This document shows, one piece after another, positions 13,717 to 16,090 of a stretch of 16,090 nt of DNA. The translations under genes and the position numbers were made by a program. Under the pieces are notes generated by a model. It saw nothing but the letters and a program-made list of their open reading frames with translations. It searched no databases and was not told the origin of the DNA. The DNA comes from DATKFM01 sp035544395 (lineage in GTDB: Bacteria > Pseudomonadota > Alphaproteobacteria > Dongiales > Dongiaceae). Location: assembly GCA_035544395.1 (NCBI GenBank), contig DATKFM010000294.1, positions 1-16,090 of the forward strand. The letters run 5' to 3'. The first letter of the stretch is position 1. Each line of letters opens with the position of its first letter.

Positions 13717-14928
13717 ATGGCTGCCTTGACGCGGAGTATGTGGATCGTGATCTGCTGCGGCGCGGCGCTGATCACCGTGACCATGGGCTTGAGGGCCGGT
13801 TTCGGCCTGTTCCTGGCGCCGATCTCGGTCGATCTCGGCATGGGCCGCGAGGTTTTCGCCTTTGCCGTGGCGGTGCAGAACCTGATCTGGGGCGCGGCCT
13901 CGCCGTTCTTCGGCGGTCTCGCCGACAAGTACGGGGCCGTGCGCGTCTCCATCGCCGGTACGATGCTCTATATCGCCGGCCTGGTCCTGATGGCCTTCAC
14001 CGCCGGTCCGTTCGAGGTCATTGCCGGCAATCTGCTGGTGGGCCTGGCGATGGGTGCGGCGGGCATCTCCACTGTTATCGGCTCGGTTTCCCGCATGGTG
14101 CCGGCGGAAAAGCGGTCCCTGGTGCTGGGCATCCTCACCGCCGGCGGCTCGATCGGTCAGTTCGCTCTGGTGCCGGTGACCCAAATATTCATCGATCAGC
14201 TCGGCTGGTCAGCGGCGTTCATCGGCCTCGCCATCATTGCCTGCACGATGTTCCCGATGATCTGGGGCGTGCGCGACGCGCCGAAGGCGTCGGCAACGTC
14301 CCGCGGCCAGACGATCCGCCAGGCGCTGGGCGAGGCCTTCACCCACAGGGGATTCTGGCTGCTGACCGTCGGCTTTTTTGTCTGCGGCTTCCATGTGGTG
14401 TTCGTCGCCACCCATCTGCCGGCCTATCTCGGCGACAAGGGCATGCCCGCCTGGCTCGGCGCCACGACGCTGATGCTGGTGGGGCTGTTCAACATCATCG
14501 GTTCCTACAGTGCCGGCGTGCTGGGCGGGCGGTTCCAAAAGAAGAACGTGCTGACGATCCTCTATCTCCTGCGCTCCCTGGTGTTCCTGCTGTTCATCCT
14601 CCTGCCGCTCAGCAACTTCACCGTGCTGGCTTTCGGCGCGCTGCTGGGGCTGCTGTGGCTGTCGACGGTGCCGCTGACCAGCGGCCTGATCGGCACGGTG
14701 TTCGGGCCGGCCTATATGTCCATGCTCTATGGTGTGGTATTCTTCTCCCATCAGATTGGCTCCTTCTTTGGCGCCTGGCTCGGTGGTAAGCTGTACGACA
14801 TGTTCGGCTCCTATGACGCAATGTGGTGGATCTCCGTGGCGCTCGGCCTGGGTGCGGCGGCGCTGCATTGGCCGATCGCCGAGAAGCCGGTGGCGCGCCT
14901 GGCGCCGGCGATGGGGGCAGCGGAATGA
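13717..14928 (+). CDS. MFS transporter
   Basis: A 403-residue membrane protein with about 12 predicted transmembrane segments in two halves. The MFS loop 2-3 motif is seen as GGLADKYGAVRV after the second segment, and the central loop carries RDAPKASATSRGQ. RAGFGLFLAPISVDLG in the first helix region is common in transporters of the monocarboxylate/oxalate-formate antiporter side of the superfamily, but the substrate cannot be read. I chose the ATG at 13717 because AGAGGG at 13704-13709 lies seven bases before it; a frame-open ATG at 13681 lacks a site. The last codon and stop overlap the start of a 41-residue membrane protein gene. Confidence 0.9.
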   Translation: MAALTRSMWIVICCGAALITVTMGLRAGFGLFLAPISVDLGMGREVFAFAVAVQNLIWGAASPFFGGLADKYGAVRVSIAGTMLYIAGLVLMAFTAGPFEVIAGNLLVGLAMGAAGISTVIGSVSRMVPAEKRSLVLGILTAGGSIGQFALVPVTQIFIDQLGWSAAFIGLAIIACTMFPMIWGVRDAPKASATSRGQTIRQALGEAFTHRGFWLLTVGFFVCGFHVVFVATHLPAYLGDKGMPAWLGATTLMLVGLFNIIGSYSAGVLGGRFQKKNVLTILYLLRSLVFLLFILLPLSNFTVLAFGALLGLLWLSTVPLTSGLIGTVFGPAYMSMLYGVVFFSHQIGSFFGAWLGGKLYDMFGSYDAMWWISVALGLGAAALHWPIAEKPVARLAPAMGAAE

Positions 14929-15050
14929 ACCGCGGCCCGAAATTCTGGTTGCTGGCCGGGGCCGGTGTCTTGATCGGTGGCGGAGTCTATCTCTGGGCCG
15001 TGCGCGGCGAGGCCATGCTCTTGGATCTAAGCTGGATCGGCTGCTTCTAG
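14925..15050 (+). CDS. 41-residue single-pass membrane protein coupled to MFS gene
   Basis: The ATG lies inside the ATGA overlap with the MFS stop, which is the classic sign of translational coupling. The product is 41 residues: a short basic start (NRGPK), one hydrophobic helix FWLLAGAGVLIGGGVYLWAV (7-26), a basic-acidic hinge RGEA, and a hydrophobic end LLDLSWIGCF with a cysteine next to last. The basic residues before the helix predict the N-terminus inside. It could assist the transporter or the AarF-type kinase that starts 34 bases later. I do not recognise a named family. Coding status rests on the overlap, sensible membrane-protein composition and position. Confidence 0.65.
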   Translation: MNRGPKFWLLAGAGVLIGGGVYLWAVRGEAMLLDLSWIGCF

Positions 15051-15084
15051 CTTCCGGCCCGCCCGGACCCTATATCTCCCGGGC

Positions 15085-16090
15085 ATGAACGATTCCTCCG
15101 AAGACAACCGCCTCGGCGGCCGCATCCGGCGCTATGCCCGGGTGGGGACGGCTGTGGGCGGCCTTGCGGCGCGGGTGGTGGGCGAGCGCTATCTCGGCAT
15201 CAAGCTCGACCGCGGCCAGCATGCGGCGGAGCTGCGCGCGGCCCTCGGCGGCCTCAAGGGACCGCTGATGAAGGTGGCGCAGATCATGGCCACCATCCCC
15301 GGTGGTTTGCCGAAAGAATATATGCAGGAGCTGGCGCAACTGCAGGCCAACGCGCCCTCGATGGGCTGGCCTTTCGTCAAACGCCGCATGGCGGCGGAAC
15401 TCGGTCCGGATTGGCAGAAGCGGTTCAAGATTTTCGAACATCAGGCGGCGCACGCCGCATCGCTGGGCCAAGTGCATCGCGCCGTGTCCCATGACGGCCG
15501 CGACCTCGCCTGCAAGCTGCAATATCCGGACATGCTCTCGGCGGTGGAGGCGGATCTCGGACAGCTCAAGCTGATCTTCTCGATCTATGAGCGCTATGAC
15601 CGCTCGATCTCCACCCGCGAAATCCATCCGGAAATCGCCGCGCGTCTCCGCGAGGAACTGGACTACGAGCGCGAAGCCAAGCACATGGCGCTCTACGGCC
15701 TGATGCTGAAGGACGAGGCCAATGTGCAGGTGCCGGTGGTGGAACCGAAGTTATCGACGAAGCGCCTGCTGACCATGAACTGGCTCTCCGGCGAGCCGCT
15801 GCTGAGTTTCATCGCCACCCATCCGGAACTCGAGATCCGCAACCAAGTGGCGCTCAACATGTTCCGCGCCTGGTATGTGCCGTTCTATTACTACGGCGTG
15901 ATCCATGGCGATCCCCATCTCGGCAATTACACGGTGCGGCCGGACGCCGCGATCAACCTTTTGGATTTCGGCTGCATCCGCGTATTCCACGCCAGCTTCG
16001 TCAAGGGCGTGATCGATCTCTACCATGCGCTGCAGAACGGCGATCGGGATCTGGCCGTGCATGCCTATGAGTCCTGGGGCTTCAAGGGGC
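15085..16090 (+). CDS. AarF/ABC1/UbiB-family atypical kinase (cut by window end)
   Basis: The first 335 codons are present and run off the window without a stop. The UbiB-type KxGQ motif appears as K63-V-A-Q66, the alanine-rich nucleotide loop is AHAASLGQV (122-130), the ATP-site lysine is K144 in CKLQYP, the catalytic loop is HGDPHLGN (274-281) and the metal-binding DFG is at 294-296. These are the marks of the ABC1/ADCK/UbiB family, which supports ubiquinone synthesis or lipid handling through ATPase or kinase-like activity. The genuine ubiB usually lies near ubiE; here the gene follows an MFS transporter, so it is more likely a paralogue of AarF type. The ATG at 15085 lacks a clear ribosome site. 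Confidence 0.9.
   Translation, partial: MNDSSEDNRLGGRIRRYARVGTAVGGLAARVVGERYLGIKLDRGQHAAELRAALGGLKGPLMKVAQIMATIPGGLPKEYMQELAQLQANAPSMGWPFVKRRMAAELGPDWQKRFKIFEHQAAHAASLGQVHRAVSHDGRDLACKLQYPDMLSAVEADLGQLKLIFSIYERYDRSISTREIHPEIAARLREELDYEREAKHMALYGLMLKDEANVQVPVVEPKLSTKRLLTMNWLSGEPLLSFIATHPELEIRNQVALNMFRAWYVPFYYYGVIHGDPHLGNYTVRPDAAINLLDFGCIRVFHASFVKGVIDLYHALQNGDRDLAVHAYESWGFKG

Noticed and set aside
13608..14789. 393-codon frame in another phase over the MFS gene
   Set aside because: The MFS frame shows hydrophobic helices and the loop motif; this frame is Arg/Gly/Pro-rich noise.

Overview
The window is GC-rich, densely coded DNA from an alphaproteobacterium. The strongest evidence is an intact CcrM-type adenine methyltransferase (beta-class motif order plus the C-terminal domain typical of the GANTC methylases) lying directly downstream of rnhB. 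The alphaproteobacterial-style AarF/ABC1 kinase, PCuAC and Sco proteins agree with this. A Rhodospirillales-like lineage is a guess. Most of the window looks like ordinary chromosome. I see no tRNA, rRNA, transposase, phage gene or CRISPR array.

Layout. (1) 65-1861, plus strand: an M3-family oligoendopeptidase. (2) 1858-6108, minus strand, read right to left: alpha/beta hydrolase, rnhB, ccrM, GNAT acetyltransferase and a SAM-dependent methyltransferase that converges on the peptidase with overlapping stop codons. The rnhB-ccrM junction holds a perfect DnaA box, three GANTC sites and an AT-rich patch of CAAT/ATTG half-sites, so it looks like a cell-cycle control region. (3) 6175-7038, minus: a NodB-fold polysaccharide deacetylase or imidase-like protein. 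(4) 7121-9420, minus: a metal-handling cluster of HupE/UreJ-type permease, a DUF2946-like His/Cys protein, Sco and PCuAC. Sco and PCuAC together deliver copper to the CuA site of cytochrome oxidase, so this is probably a periplasmic copper supply module. (5) 9722-10808, plus: an exported, probably Tat-dependent, ferritin-like protein, a strong hairpin, then a class I cytochrome c. (6) 10869-11999, minus: a PA0069-type radical SAM protein, divergent from (7) 12185-13553, plus: a secreted FecR-domain protein with a Gly-rich tail and a small secreted two-cysteine protein. (8) 13717-16090, plus: an MFS transporter, a 41-residue membrane protein coupled to it by an ATGA overlap, and an AarF/UbiB-family kinase cut by the window edge.

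No wholly new system is certain. The best candidates for a second look are the ccrM control region, the exported ferritin-like/cytochrome c pair with a substituted iron-ligand motif, the HupE-DUF2946-Sco-PCuAC grouping, and the coupled 41-residue membrane protein.
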